From Bacteroidetes bacterium 37-13 (lineage in GTDB: Bacteria > Bacteroidota > Bacteroidia > Chitinophagales > LD1): a DNA stretch of 64,000 nucleotides. Below the pieces are notes generated by a model that did not search any database, had not been told where the DNA came from, and saw only the letters and a list, made by a program, of their open reading frames with translations. Numbering within the stretch: position 1 is the stretch's first letter; every line of letters starts with the position of its first letter. Location: contig MKTC01000016.1 in assembly GCA_001897535.1 (NCBI GenBank), positions 124,958 through 188,957 on the forward strand, given 5' to 3'. The position numbers were made by a program, and so were the translations under genes. Shown in pieces: positions 43,432 to 52,875 of this stretch.

Positions 43432-46400
43432 ATGCGCTTCTCTGTTCTATCATACACAGCTATGCTATTGATATGGTGTTTGGTTTCATGTAATTTACAA
43501 AACCACACTAAACTTATTGCAACCAATTGCACTGATGAAGTTCCTACGCAAACCAATCTTTCATTTACTTTTAGCAAAGATTTAGTGAGCGATAGTCTGC
43601 TGCAAGCTGGTGGCTGGCAAGATGAAAAATACATAAAATTTACACCTGAAATTGAAGGCAGTTACCGTTGGGAAAATGGCAGCACTTTAATTTTTTCTCC
43701 TGCACAAGCACTACTTCCTGCCACTTCTTTTACTGCCGAAATTACAGATGCTGTTTGCAAGTTTTCAAAATATAAACTTGCCAATACTGAGATATTGCGC
43801 TTTCATACACCCAATCAAAGCATTGTAAATTTTTCAGCGCAATGGGTAATTACAAATGCTACCACGCGCGAAATTGGTATTCAGTCAGACGTATTTTTTG
43901 CGTATGAGCCAAATCTGAAAGATGTAAAGAACATGCTTACACTAAAAATAAATGGCAATGAAACGCCTTTCACATTTGTGCCAACAGAAGAGGAAACTAA
44001 ATCTTCGTTACTTGTCAAAATTCCGCAACCGGAAGACAAAGAATACAGTGTAAGCATTAGCATAAAAAAAGGACTGGTTCCGTACTTTGGGAAAAATGCT
44101 ACGCAAGAGGAGCTAAAAGCAAACTTCGCACTTGTTTCTCCTTTCACTTTAAGTATTGGAAACACCCAAGCTCTTCATGATGGATTAAGTGGAAGTATCA
44201 GCGTTTCTACTTCACAAAAGATTGTGAGCAGCAATCTAAAATCGTTTATAAAAATTTCGCCTGCGGTGAATTTTGAAATACATACTACTGATGAAGGTTT
44301 TCTAATTACATCAGAAAATTTTGATGCCAACAAAATGTATGAACTCACAATTCAAAAAGGGCTGAAAGGTATTCTGGGCGCAGAACTCAAGCAAGACAAC
44401 TTTAATATAATTGGCTTTGGAGAATTGGAACCTAACATTGCATTCGTTGATAAAACAGCAAATTATTTAAGCGCTAAAGGCAACAAAAATATTTTGGTAA
44501 ACATTGTAAATGTTCCAAAAGTAAAACTCATTGTTAAGAAAGTATATGAAAGCAACCTGCTCGCAGCTTTGCGATATGGAACAAGCGACAGCTACTATGA
44601 TTACGATAACGAAGACCCAACATACGTTGTTTCCGATGTTGTTTACGAAGAAGAAATTTCTACTGCAAAACTTCAAAAGAAAGGCGAAGCGCGAATTTTA
44701 AATTTCAACTTTAAAGATAAGCTGCCAGAATTTAATGGCATATACAGCATTTCTCTCCGCTCTACGGGTGATTACTGGGTGAGTGATATGCGTTTAATTT
44801 CATCAAGCGATATTGGAATTATAGCACGCAAAACCGCAAACAGCATAGTGTTGTTTACAAACTCTTTGAATACCGCAAATGCACTTGGCAATGTTGAATT
44901 AAAAATATATGGCATCAACAATCAAATAATTGGCAATGCAAAAACAGACAACTTTGGCAATGCCGTTATTCCCCTTAAAAAGTATGAAGCTGTTGGCTTT
45001 AATCCGGCTTTGATAACTGCTAAATTGGGCAAAGATTTCAACTACTTGAGTTTGTCAAATTCCAGAGTGGAAACCTCGCGTTTTGATGTGGGCGGAAAAT
45101 CTATTTCCTCAACCGGATTAGATGCTTTTATATATGGCGAACGCGACATGTATCGTCCAGGTGAAACCATCAATATTTCAGCAATTATTCGCACTACAAA
45201 TTGGAAACCAGCAGGCATAATTCCTGTGAAAATTCAGCTTAAATCACCAACAGGACAACTCTTTAAATCATTCAAAAAAACATTAAATACCCAAGGCTCT
45301 TTTGAAGCGGCATTTGAGCTTCCAAGCAATGCAATTACAGGTAGTTATCTAGTTGAGTTATACACTCCAAACGATGTGCTATTAGCAAGCAAAAGTATTT
45401 TGGTTGAAGAATTTATGCCCGATAGAATTAAGGTAACAACCCACTTGACAAAAGAAAAATTAGGAATTAAAGACACTTTAATTTTAAACGGTAATGCACA
45501 AAATCTTTTCGGAACACCTGCCACAGAAAGAAAATATGAAATAGAAGTTCAATATAGTTTCAAAAACTTTTCATCAAAGAAATTTCCGAACTTCAATTTC
45601 TCTCTTTCGCGTTTAGATAATTATTTTGAAAACACAGTAAAAGAAGGCAACACAGATGCCAATGGGAATTTTAAAGAGGCTTTTGAATTACCTTCAGAAA
45701 TTGAAAATAGAGGCATCATCAATACAAGTCTATTTACTACTGTTTTTGATGAAACCGGTCGTCCTGTAAACAGATATAACAATGCTTCAATTTTTACCCA
45801 AAAAGTGTTTTTAGGTTTGCAGCAAAGTGAATATGATTATTTTCCTCTAAACAACAACATTCGCTTTGGCATAGTTGCACTCAACGAAAATGAAAATGTA
45901 ATTTCTACACAAGCAAGAATTCAGATAATAAAGCATGAGTACAAAACTGTACTAACTAAAGGTTGGGAATCTTACAGATACGAAAGTCAACAAGTTGATA
46001 AAGTTTTATCGGAGCAAACTATAAATATTAGTGGGCAAAATACTGCATTCAATTTTATTCCCAGAATACCTGGCGATTACGAAATACGAGTGTTATTACC
46101 AAATGCTACAAGCTATGTTGTACAACAATTTTACAGCTATGGAAATTGGGGCAGCAATCCTTCAAACTTTGAAGTGAACAAAGAAGGAAATATTGATATT
46201 GCATTAGATAAAGAAAGCTATAAAGCAGGTGAGCAAGCCAAGCTGCTTTTTAAAGCGCCATTTAACGGTAAAATGCTTGTAACTGTGGAGCGAGATGATG
46301 TGTTAGAAGAATTCTATCTAAATATTGAAAATAGAACAGCAACAGCTTCGATAAAATTAAACAACAATCATCTTCCAAATGTTTACGTAACTGCAACTTT

Positions 46401-48807
46401 ATTTAAAGCACATAAAGAATCTGATATTCCGCTCACGGTGGCTCATGGTTTTAAAAATATTACAGTAAGCGAGCCTTCCAGAAAAATTGATGTAAAAATT
46501 CAAGCAGCAGAAAAAGTGCGAAGCAACACACACCAAAAAGTGAGTGTGAATGGAGCTCCAAACTCGCTAATTACTTTGGCTGTGGTAGATGAAGGTGTTT
46601 TACAAATTACAGATTACAAAACTCCCAATCCATATAATTTCTTTTATGAAAAACAAGCGTTAAGCGTAACCGGATATGACTTTTATGCAAATCTTTTTCC
46701 TGAAATAAAAGGTAAGATAAGCAGTGTGGGTGGAGATGGTTTTGATTTGAGTAAACGCACTAATCCTATTGCAAGCAAGCGCGTGAAACTTGTTCGCTAT
46801 TGGAGCGGCATACAAAAAACAAACAGCAGCGGAACAGCTTCTTTTGAATTTGATATTCCACAATTTAGCGGACAGCTTAGGTTAATGGCAGTAAACTACG
46901 TAAACGAAAAATTTGGTTCAGCAGAAGCAAGTATGAAAGTATCAGACCCAATTATTTTAAGCAGCGGTTTGCCGCGTTTTTTAAGCCCTGGAGATGAGGC
47001 AGTGGCATCGCTTACACTTAGCAACACCACTTCAAAATCAATGAGCGTAAACATTTCGGTTGAAGCGAACGGAGCAGTTTCTTTAAAAAATATTGAAAAG
47101 AGCAGCTTAACTATTCCTGCAAATGCTGAAAGTAGAATTACTTATTCAATTGCGGCAAAAGAAGCTATTGGCGAAGCAAAAGTAATAGTGAAAGCAAGAG
47201 CCGGAAATGAAACTTTTACAGAGCTAACTGAACTTCCTGTTAGACCAAGTGCTTCACTTCAAAAAGCAACCGGAAACGGTGAAATTGCAGCGGGCAAAAC
47301 ACAAGCAATTGCAATGGGTTCATCTGATTTCATAAAAGGAACAGAAGCATATTCTTTGGTAGTGAGCAATTCGCCTTTGGCAGCTTTTGGTAAAAACTTA
47401 AGCGACTTAATTCAATACCCGTTTGGCTGCACCGAACAAATAACTGCTGCCGCTTTTCCACAAATTTATTTTCCGGAACTTAGCGAAGCAATTGGTACCA
47501 ATCAAAAGGATAGCAAATCGGCATCGTACAATGTAACTGAGGCAATTAAGAAAATAAAAATGCGTCAACTTTATAGCGGAGGTGTGGTACTTTGGGAAAA
47601 CGAAGCTATAGAACATTGGTGGGCAAGTGTGTTTGCTGCACACTTTTTAATAGAAGCCAAGCAAGCGGGATACGAAGTTGATGATGATTTACTCAATCCG
47701 CTTCTTAGGTTTTTAGAAGAGAAATTGCGCAACAAAAAAATGTATAAATACTACTTCAACAGAGGCAATTCCAAAATGATTGCAGCTCCTGAAATTCCGT
47801 ATAGCTTATATGTGCTATCACTTTCGGGTAAAACACCAAAAAGTACTATGAATTATTACAGATCAAACATTAATTTACTGAACAATGAAGGCAGGTTTTT
47901 ATTAGCCGCAGCTTATGCTTTAGGTGGCGACCAATCAAAACTAAGTGAACTTTTACTGGGAAATTTTTCAAGCGAAATTGCCGATAAAGATTTGAGCAAT
48001 AACTTTACAAGCGGCTTGCGGAACGAGGCTTTGGCGCTCACTGTTCTTCTTAAAGTACAACCTGAAAACAAACAAATTTCAATGATGGCAAAACACATTG
48101 CCGAAGCGCTAAAAACGCAGAAATATTTAAGTACACAAGAGTTAGCTTTCAGCATTACTGCATTAGGCAAATTGGCAAAACAAAATACGGGAAACAACAT
48201 TTCTGCAACAGTGAAAATACAAGGTAAAACCTTGGGCGAAATGAATAACAGTTCAATAAAAATTCCGGCTTCAAAATTAACTTCAAACCAAATAGAGATA
48301 ACCACAAAAGGCAGCGGAAAACTTTATTACTTCTGGGAGGCAGAAGGAATTTCGGCAAGTGGCAATGTGAAAGAAGGTGATAATTATTTAAAAGTGCGCA
48401 GAACATTTTATGACCGATATGGCAAGCCAAAAACTAATTTAGATTTCAAACAAAATGAATTGATAGTAGTAGCAATTTCGCTCGAAAATACTTTTGGAAG
48501 AGATATTGATAACGTAGTAATTACCGATATGCTTCCGGCAGGTTTTGAAATTGAAAATGCCCGCATAAACGAAATTCAAGGCATGAATTGGATAAAAAAT
48601 GAGTCATATCCAACCTATACAGATGTTCGAGACGACAGAATAAACCTATTTGTGAACTCCGGAAACAAGAGGCAAACTTATTACTACGCAGTGAGGGCTG
48701 TAAGCACAGGAACGTTTAAATTAGGCACTTTGAGCGCTGATGCCATGTATGCCGGAGAGTATCATTCCTATAGCGGAAGCGGTACAATAAAAATTATGCA
48801 GAAATAA
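43432..48807 (+). CDS. Bacterial alpha-2-macroglobulin lipoprotein with thioester
   Basis: A 1791-residue exported protein, the largest in the window. The signal peptide ends in the lipobox LVSC with C20. Repeated beta-sandwich (MG) domains fill about 20-1000, followed by the bait/MG region and the thioester helical domain (about 1270-1600). The thioester box is GCTEQ with C1333 and Q1336, so the reactive bond can form. The C-terminal 150 residues (from about 1640) are the receptor-binding-like beta domain. Bacterial A2Ms trap proteases by covalent capture in the periplasm or at the surface. They usually pair with the penicillin-binding protein PBP1C gene; none is here, and ctaA and an RRM gene flank it. 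Confidence 0.88.
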   Translation: MRFSVLSYTAMLLIWCLVSCNLQNHTKLIATNCTDEVPTQTNLSFTFSKDLVSDSLLQAGGWQDEKYIKFTPEIEGSYRWENGSTLIFSPAQALLPATSFTAEITDAVCKFSKYKLANTEILRFHTPNQSIVNFSAQWVITNATTREIGIQSDVFFAYEPNLKDVKNMLTLKINGNETPFTFVPTEEETKSSLLVKIPQPEDKEYSVSISIKKGLVPYFGKNATQEELKANFALVSPFTLSIGNTQALHDGLSGSISVSTSQKIVSSNLKSFIKISPAVNFEIHTTDEGFLITSENFDANKMYELTIQKGLKGILGAELKQDNFNIIGFGELEPNIAFVDKTANYLSAKGNKNILVNIVNVPKVKLIVKKVYESNLLAALRYGTSDSYYDYDNEDPTYVVSDVVYEEEISTAKLQKKGEARILNFNFKDKLPEFNGIYSISLRSTGDYWVSDMRLISSSDIGIIARKTANSIVLFTNSLNTANALGNVELKIYGINNQIIGNAKTDNFGNAVIPLKKYEAVGFNPALITAKLGKDFNYLSLSNSRVETSRFDVGGKSISSTGLDAFIYGERDMYRPGETINISAIIRTTNWKPAGIIPVKIQLKSPTGQLFKSFKKTLNTQGSFEAAFELPSNAITGSYLVELYTPNDVLLASKSILVEEFMPDRIKVTTHLTKEKLGIKDTLILNGNAQNLFGTPATERKYEIEVQYSFKNFSSKKFPNFNFSLSRLDNYFENTVKEGNTDANGNFKEAFELPSEIENRGIINTSLFTTVFDETGRPVNRYNNASIFTQKVFLGLQQSEYDYFPLNNNIRFGIVALNENENVISTQARIQIIKHEYKTVLTKGWESYRYESQQVDKVLSEQTINISGQNTAFNFIPRIPGDYEIRVLLPNATSYVVQQFYSYGNWGSNPSNFEVNKEGNIDIALDKESYKAGEQAKLLFKAPFNGKMLVTVERDDVLEEFYLNIENRTATASIKLNNNHLPNVYVTATLFKAHKESDIPLTVAHGFKNITVSEPSRKIDVKIQAAEKVRSNTHQKVSVNGAPNSLITLAVVDEGVLQITDYKTPNPYNFFYEKQALSVTGYDFYANLFPEIKGKISSVGGDGFDLSKRTNPIASKRVKLVRYWSGIQKTNSSGTASFEFDIPQFSGQLRLMAVNYVNEKFGSAEASMKVSDPIILSSGLPRFLSPGDEAVASLTLSNTTSKSMSVNISVEANGAVSLKNIEKSSLTIPANAESRITYSIAAKEAIGEAKVIVKARAGNETFTELTELPVRPSASLQKATGNGEIAAGKTQAIAMGSSDFIKGTEAYSLVVSNSPLAAFGKNLSDLIQYPFGCTEQITAAAFPQIYFPELSEAIGTNQKDSKSASYNVTEAIKKIKMRQLYSGGVVLWENEAIEHWWASVFAAHFLIEAKQAGYEVDDDLLNPLLRFLEEKLRNKKMYKYYFNRGNSKMIAAPEIPYSLYVLSLSGKTPKSTMNYYRSNINLLNNEGRFLLAAAYALGGDQSKLSELLLGNFSSEIADKDLSNNFTSGLRNEALALTVLLKVQPENKQISMMAKHIAEALKTQKYLSTQELAFSITALGKLAKQNTGNNISATVKIQGKTLGEMNNSSIKIPASKLTSNQIEITTKGSGKLYYFWEAEGISASGNVKEGDNYLKVRRTFYDRYGKPKTNLDFKQNELIVVAISLENTFGRDIDNVVITDMLPAGFEIENARINEIQGMNWIKNESYPTYTDVRDDRINLFVNSGNKRQTYYYAVRAVSTGTFKLGTLSADAMYAGEYHSYSGSGTIKIMQK

Positions 48808-48824
48808 TTTTGGCAGAAATAATT
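48798..48824 (+). repeat. Direct repeat GCAGAAATAATT across the A2M stop codon
   Basis: Two perfect copies of a 12-base unit at 48798-48809 and 48813-48824, with a period of 15 bases. The first copy contains the A2M stop codon TAA and the second overlaps the upstream TTG of the RRM gene promoter. Confidence 0.7.
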
Positions 48825-48851
48825 GTAGTTTTCAAATAAGAATTACTTTTG
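48823..48851 (+). promoter_or_regulatory. Promoter of the RRM gene
   Basis: TTG at 48823-48825, 18 bases, then TACTTTTG at 48844-48851. Transcription would start near 48858, leaving a leader of about 75 bases, which is longer than elsewhere in the window. Confidence 0.6.
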
Positions 48852-48933
48852 CAGGGAATTTGTCTTTATGTCTTTTTCGGTATTCGTATTTGAATGGACT
48901 AAACACAGTATTCAATTTTTAAATTTTTAGTTC

Positions 48934-49269
48934 ATGAACATTTACGTAAGTAACATCAATTTCCGCGCTACCGAAGATGGTTTGCGCGAGGCTTTCGAGC
49001 GCTTTGGCGCTGTTAGCAGTGTAAAAATTATTACCGACAAGCACACAGGAAGAAGCAGAGGTTTCGGCTTTGTGGAAATGCCTAACGATGACGAAGGAAG
49101 TCAGGCAATTTCTCAACTGAACGGCTACGACTTCTTAGAAAGACAGCTTTCTGTGAAACAAGCAGAAGCTAGACCTGAAGGTGGCAATGGCGGCAATCGT
49201 GGCGGTGGTTTCAACCGTGGCGGTGGCGGAGGCTACAACAAAGGTCGTGGCAACGACAGAAGCTGGTAA
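48934..49269 (+). CDS. RNA recognition motif protein with glycine-rich tail
   Basis: A 111-residue RNA-binding protein. One RRM (about 1-80) has RNP2 IYVSNI at 3-8 and RNP1 RGFGFVEM at 42-49. The tail (about 85-111) is rich in Gly, Arg and Asn in RGGGFNRGG-type repeats, which helps RNA binding. Such short RRM-Gly-rich proteins are common in Bacteroidota and cyanobacteria, where some are cold-induced, and may act as RNA chaperones. The gene has its own promoter with a long leader and its own terminator, so it is a single-gene unit. Confidence 0.9.
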   Translation: MNIYVSNINFRATEDGLREAFERFGAVSSVKIITDKHTGRSRGFGFVEMPNDDEGSQAISQLNGYDFLERQLSVKQAEARPEGGNGGNRGGGFNRGGGGGYNKGRGNDRSW

Positions 49270-49324
49270 TTGTAAAAGGCTTTTGCCTTAGCAAATAACA
49301 GAGCATACTTTAGAAAATTATACA

Positions 49325-49358
49325 AAGTTTGATGGAGCAATTCATCAAACTTTTTTTT
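49325..49358 (+). terminator. Intrinsic terminator of the RRM gene
   Basis: AAGTTTGATG (49325-49334) and CATCAAACTT (49343-49352) form a 10-bp perfect stem with an 8-base loop, followed by six T's. A smaller hairpin AAGGC/GCCTT at 49276-49289 precedes it. Confidence 0.85.
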
Positions 49359-49394
49359 ATGCCTCTACTTTCGTAACAAGGATAAAATAGAATC

Positions 49395-49437
49395 AAAAAA
49401 AAAGAGCCCAAACTCTGTTTAGAAATTTGGGCTCTTT
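49395..49437 (-). terminator. Intrinsic terminator of the LUD-domain gene
   Basis: AAAGAGCCCAAA (49401-49412) and TTTGGGCTCTTT (49426-49437) make a 12-bp stem with a 13-base loop. On the minus strand it ends in a T-run (complement of 49395-49402). Confidence 0.85.
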
Positions 49438-49461
49438 CAATTTATATAAATTGAAAAATAT

Positions 49462-50238
49462 TTATGGTCTAATGCTTGGCGGAATAACTTCATCTACAAA
49501 AATCACGAAAATATTTTTGGTTCCTTCTGAGCGCAAAACCAATCGTGCAGAATCATAAAAGTGCCCTGTGGTTTCATCATCAATTTTTAATACCGAAGGC
49601 AATTCGGGTTTGTGCAGTTGATTAAAACGCTCTACTCCAGAAACTAATGAAGTAGTTAAGCGCGTAGCATCTGCCAACACGATATGAATATCAGGAAAGC
49701 AAGAAAGAGACCTGCGAGAAGCTTGCTTAGGATTAAAAATGATACTACCGTCTTCGGCAACCAAACTTTCGCAAAGAGAAATTACAGCATCAGAATTTTT
49801 AATTGTAAAACCAATAGCTCCGCGTTGAAAATTTTGTTCTGTAAAAATATCGCAAATTTCATTCTCCCAAGCAAACACATATTTCCACTGGTTTTGCTCT
49901 TTCATATCGCGCAAAATATTCATAGCATCTGCAACAGTTTCACAGTAAATAAAACTACCACCTTGTGCACAAAAATTTTCAGCAAATTGAATATCTAAAT
50001 CTGTTTCTTTTGGCTTTGAATAATTGATTGCAGTTGGCTCCACTGTGCGAACTGTAACTGGTGGCGCAGCAGAATATGGTTCATTGATAATATCCGCAAA
50101 AGAAGTTGGGCGCGGCACTTCATTTTCATCAAAACCAACTACGGTTCTGGTTCCCATCACTTCTGTAACTTTTTCTGCATGACCATTGCCAAACAGATTT
50201 TTTATTCTACCAAAAATTCCATGCTCTTCTGTAAACAT
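49462..50238 (-). CDS. LUD-domain (LutC-like) protein
   Basis: A 258-residue protein. The N-terminal 70 residues are charged and look disordered; the LUD domain covers about 80-258. It has the LutC features FCAQGGSFIYCETVADAM, IGFTIKNSDAVISLCESLVAEDGSI and PDIHIVLADATRL. LutC takes part in L-lactate oxidation with LutA and LutB, which are not in the window. Bacteroidota often carry an LUD gene alone. A role in lactate use is thus uncertain. It is convergent with the RRM gene, with two terminators between, and divergent from the aminotransferase gene. Confidence 0.72.
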   Translation of the reverse strand: MFTEEHGIFGRIKNLFGNGHAEKVTEVMGTRTVVGFDENEVPRPTSFADIINEPYSAAPPVTVRTVEPTAINYSKPKETDLDIQFAENFCAQGGSFIYCETVADAMNILRDMKEQNQWKYVFAWENEICDIFTEQNFQRGAIGFTIKNSDAVISLCESLVAEDGSIIFNPKQASRRSLSCFPDIHIVLADATRLTTSLVSGVERFNQLHKPELPSVLKIDDETTGHFYDSARLVLRSEGTKNIFVIFVDEVIPPSIRP

Positions 50239-50491
50239 AATTGTCGAGATTACGTGAATAATTCTTTATGCCTCAAAAGAACATTAAACATTAGCTACAT
50301 AGCCAATTTTTCGCTATTCTTTCTCAACAAACTAACTTAGTTGTGTTCACATTTTTAGATACCAGCACACTCTTCAACAAATTGATTTTCAACACAAGTC
50401 AAATCAAACTCAAAATTAGTTGTAAAAGATTTCGCAACTTTCGCACTTCTCACAACCTTTGCGAGCCTTTGTAAATTACATTTTAAATATC

Positions 50492-51682
50492 ATGCACATT
50501 AGCAATCGCCAATTCTTTTTACAACATATAGCACAAACAAGCAAAGAGCCTTTATTACTTGAAATTGAAAAAGCAAGCGGCTCTCTTCTCTTCACTCCAG
50601 AAGGAAAAGAATTGATTGATTTGATTGGAGGCATTAGCGTTTCCAATGTTGGGCACAGCCACCCAAAAATAGTGAAAGCAGTGCAGCAACAAGCTGAAAA
50701 GCACATGCACATTATGGTTTATGGCGAAGTAGTTCAATCGCCTCAAGTGAATTATGCCAAGCAACTCTGTAAATTTTTACCACCAAGTTTAAATAGTATT
50801 TACTTCACCAATTCCGGTGCAGAAGCTACCGAAGGCGCACTAAAATTGGCAAAGCGATTTACAGGAAGAACAAAAATTGTATATTGTAAAAACGCTTATC
50901 ACGGTAGCACACACGGAGCTTTGAGCGTGATGGGTGATGAATATTTCAAGAGAAATTTTCGTCCATTATTGCCCGATGTGTGCATGATAAATTATGGTGA
51001 TTTTAATGACTTAAAAAATATTGATTCGCGCACTGCTGCCATAATAATTGAAACTATACAAGGTGAAAGCGGCATTACTGTTCCAAGCATAGAGTATATG
51101 CAGCAACTGCGCCAACAATGCACTGAAACTGGCGCGCTGCTTATATTAGACGAAGTGCAAGCTGGTATGGGAAGAACCGGAAAAATGTTTGCGTTTGAAC
51201 ATTTCGATATTCAACCCGATATTCTCACCTTAGCAAAAGCCTTTGGTGGAGGAATGCCATTAGGCGCATTTATTGCAAACAAATCTGTAACCGATACACT
51301 TACTGAAAATCCAATATTGGGGCACATCACCACCTTTGGTGGGCACCCTGTTTCATGCGCAGCAGGCGATGCAGCTTTAAATATTTTAGTTGAAGAAAAT
51401 TTACTCAAAACAGTAGAACAAAAGAGTTTACTTTTTGAAAAGCTACTTCAACATAAAAAGATAAAATCTGTTCGCAGAAAAGGGCTGATGATGGCTGTTC
51501 AATTCAATTCGTTTGAAGAGAACAAAAAGATAATTGATTTAGCAATTGCAAATGGAGTATTCACCGATTGGTTTCTATTTGCGCCTGAGTGCTTACGCAT
51601 TGTGCCGCCACTAAATATTCCTGATAATTTAATTGAAAAAGCATGTAGTATTTTATTGGATTGCATTGATAAAAGCGCTTAA
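50492..51682 (+). CDS. Class III aminotransferase (acetylornithine/GABA aminotransferase-like)
   Basis: A 396-residue PLP enzyme. The PLP lysine is K249 (LAKAFGGGMP), with D220 (LLILDEVQAGMGRTG) contacting the pyridine nitrogen, and the cofactor phosphate site NSGAEATEGALKLA. The class III group moves an omega-amino group to 2-oxoglutarate or pyruvate; members include ArgD and GabT, which sequence motifs alone do not separate. I chose the ATG at 50492; the TTG at 50459 would add an 11-residue stretch from inside the promoter region, where AACCTTTG at 50454-50461 resembles a -7 element. No arginine or lysine pathway genes are near. The thioesterase gene follows after 39 bases. Confidence 0.85.
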   Translation: MHISNRQFFLQHIAQTSKEPLLLEIEKASGSLLFTPEGKELIDLIGGISVSNVGHSHPKIVKAVQQQAEKHMHIMVYGEVVQSPQVNYAKQLCKFLPPSLNSIYFTNSGAEATEGALKLAKRFTGRTKIVYCKNAYHGSTHGALSVMGDEYFKRNFRPLLPDVCMINYGDFNDLKNIDSRTAAIIIETIQGESGITVPSIEYMQQLRQQCTETGALLILDEVQAGMGRTGKMFAFEHFDIQPDILTLAKAFGGGMPLGAFIANKSVTDTLTENPILGHITTFGGHPVSCAAGDAALNILVEENLLKTVEQKSLLFEKLLQHKKIKSVRRKGLMMAVQFNSFEENKKIIDLAIANGVFTDWFLFAPECLRIVPPLNIPDNLIEKACSILLDCIDKSA

Positions 51683-51721
51683 TGCAGCCGATATTCATTA
51701 AATAAATATCTTCAAAAAAAA

Positions 51722-52135
51722 ATGTTTCAGCACGAAGTACAAATTAGAGTTCGCTATGGCGACACAGACAAAATGGGATATGTGTATTACGGAAACTATC
51801 CGTACTACTACGAAATGGCACGTGCAGAAGCAATTCGAGCACTTGGAATTTCGTATAAACAAATTGAAGATAGCGGAATACTAATGCCGGTAACGCGCTT
51901 AAATATCAAGTATGTGCAACCTGCTTTTTATGATGATTTGCTGAATGTGCGAGTTACAATTCCCGAAATGCCCAATAGAGGAATTCTATTTCTCTACGAA
52001 ATTTTTAACACTGAAAAAGTGAAGACCAATGAAGGAGAAACCTCGCTTGTTTTCTTAGAAACTAAAAGCAATAAATTGGTGCGAGCGCCACAAATTTTAA
52101 TTGAAAAACTAAGCCTTTTTTTTCAAAGAAAATAA
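51722..52135 (+). CDS. YbgC-type acyl-CoA thioesterase
   Basis: A 137-residue hotdog-fold (4HBT) thioesterase. The motif RYGDTDKMGYVYYGNYPYYYE has the catalytic aspartate (DTDKMG) at residues 15-20. The following helix EMARAEAIRALG is family typical. YbgC-type enzymes hydrolyse short-chain acyl-CoA, often 4-hydroxybenzoyl- or acetyl/propionyl-CoA-like substrates. It lies between the aminotransferase and a LON-domain gene, closely spaced on the same strand, so probably one operon. Confidence 0.87.
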   Translation: MFQHEVQIRVRYGDTDKMGYVYYGNYPYYYEMARAEAIRALGISYKQIEDSGILMPVTRLNIKYVQPAFYDDLLNVRVTIPEMPNRGILFLYEIFNTEKVKTNEGETSLVFLETKSNKLVRAPQILIEKLSLFFQRK

Positions 52136-52167
52136 ATTCTTGAAACACGAAAATGTAATAGAAAATT

Positions 52168-52818
52168 ATGCCGAAATTTATTCCGATTTTTCCATTAAAA
52201 CTTGCAGTGTTCCCATTGCAAACGTTGAACTTACACGTGTTTGAGCCACGTTACAGACAACTAATGAACGAATGCTTCGAAACAGGAAAAACATTTGCCA
52301 TTCCTCCAGTTTTGGGCGATAGACTAAATGGTTATGCAACAGAAATGCGCTTAACTGAAATTTCTAAAACGTATGAATCCGGAGAAATGGATGTGCGCAC
52401 AAAAGGCTTTAAGGTTTTAAAAGTGCTAGAAGTAATTCAAGAAGTACCGGACAAACTTTATAGCGCAGCCATAGTAGAAGAAGAATCATTTATGCCGCTT
52501 GATGCCATTGAACTTAACCCACAACTTTATGAACTCATCATGAAGTTGCATAAGTTTTTAGGTACAGATTTTGACCCCTACAAAAAGTTTGAAAACCCAT
52601 TATCGTATGATTTAATTACTTACTGCGCTTTATCGCTTACAGACCAATGCCATCTTTTAGAAATACTATCTGAAAGACAAAGACAATTAACACTAATCCA
52701 ACACCTAATAAAAATTATTCCAACCATTGAAGACAGTATGCAACTACGAGAAAAGATAAAGATGAATGGCCATTTTAGAAATGAAATTCCACCCGATAAA
52801 TTCAATTTCAACAGATAA
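52168..52818 (+). CDS. LON peptidase substrate-binding-domain protein
   Basis: A 216-residue stand-alone LON N-terminal domain. It starts FIPIFPLKLAVFPLQTLNLHVFEPRYRQ, the hallmark of this domain, and keeps GDRLNGYATEMRL and the helix-rich second half (about 115-216). The AAA+ and protease domains of Lon are absent, so it does not degrade proteins itself. Stand-alone forms are widespread and poorly characterised; it may bind substrates. It follows the thioesterase gene by 32 bases. Confidence 0.82.
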   Translation: MPKFIPIFPLKLAVFPLQTLNLHVFEPRYRQLMNECFETGKTFAIPPVLGDRLNGYATEMRLTEISKTYESGEMDVRTKGFKVLKVLEVIQEVPDKLYSAAIVEEESFMPLDAIELNPQLYELIMKLHKFLGTDFDPYKKFENPLSYDLITYCALSLTDQCHLLEILSERQRQLTLIQHLIKIIPTIEDSMQLREKIKMNGHFRNEIPPDKFNFNR

Positions 52819-52832
52819 AACGCTTCTTAACA

Positions 52833-52860
52833 TTGGCTTAACTTCTGAGAAATATTTTTG
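52833..52860 (+). promoter_or_regulatory. Promoter of the response regulator gene
   Basis: TTG at 52833-52835, 17 bases, then TATTTTTG at 52853-52860. The ATG at 52876 lies 15 bases after the -7 box. The same TTG at 52858, an alternative start, is part of the box and is therefore not used. Confidence 0.55.
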
Positions 52861-52875
52861 CATAAACTTCAAAGA

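Noticed and set aside
49276-49289. AAGGC/GCCTT hairpin as the RRM gene terminator
   Set aside because: The stem is only five pairs and has no T-run; the hairpin at 49325-49358 is far better.
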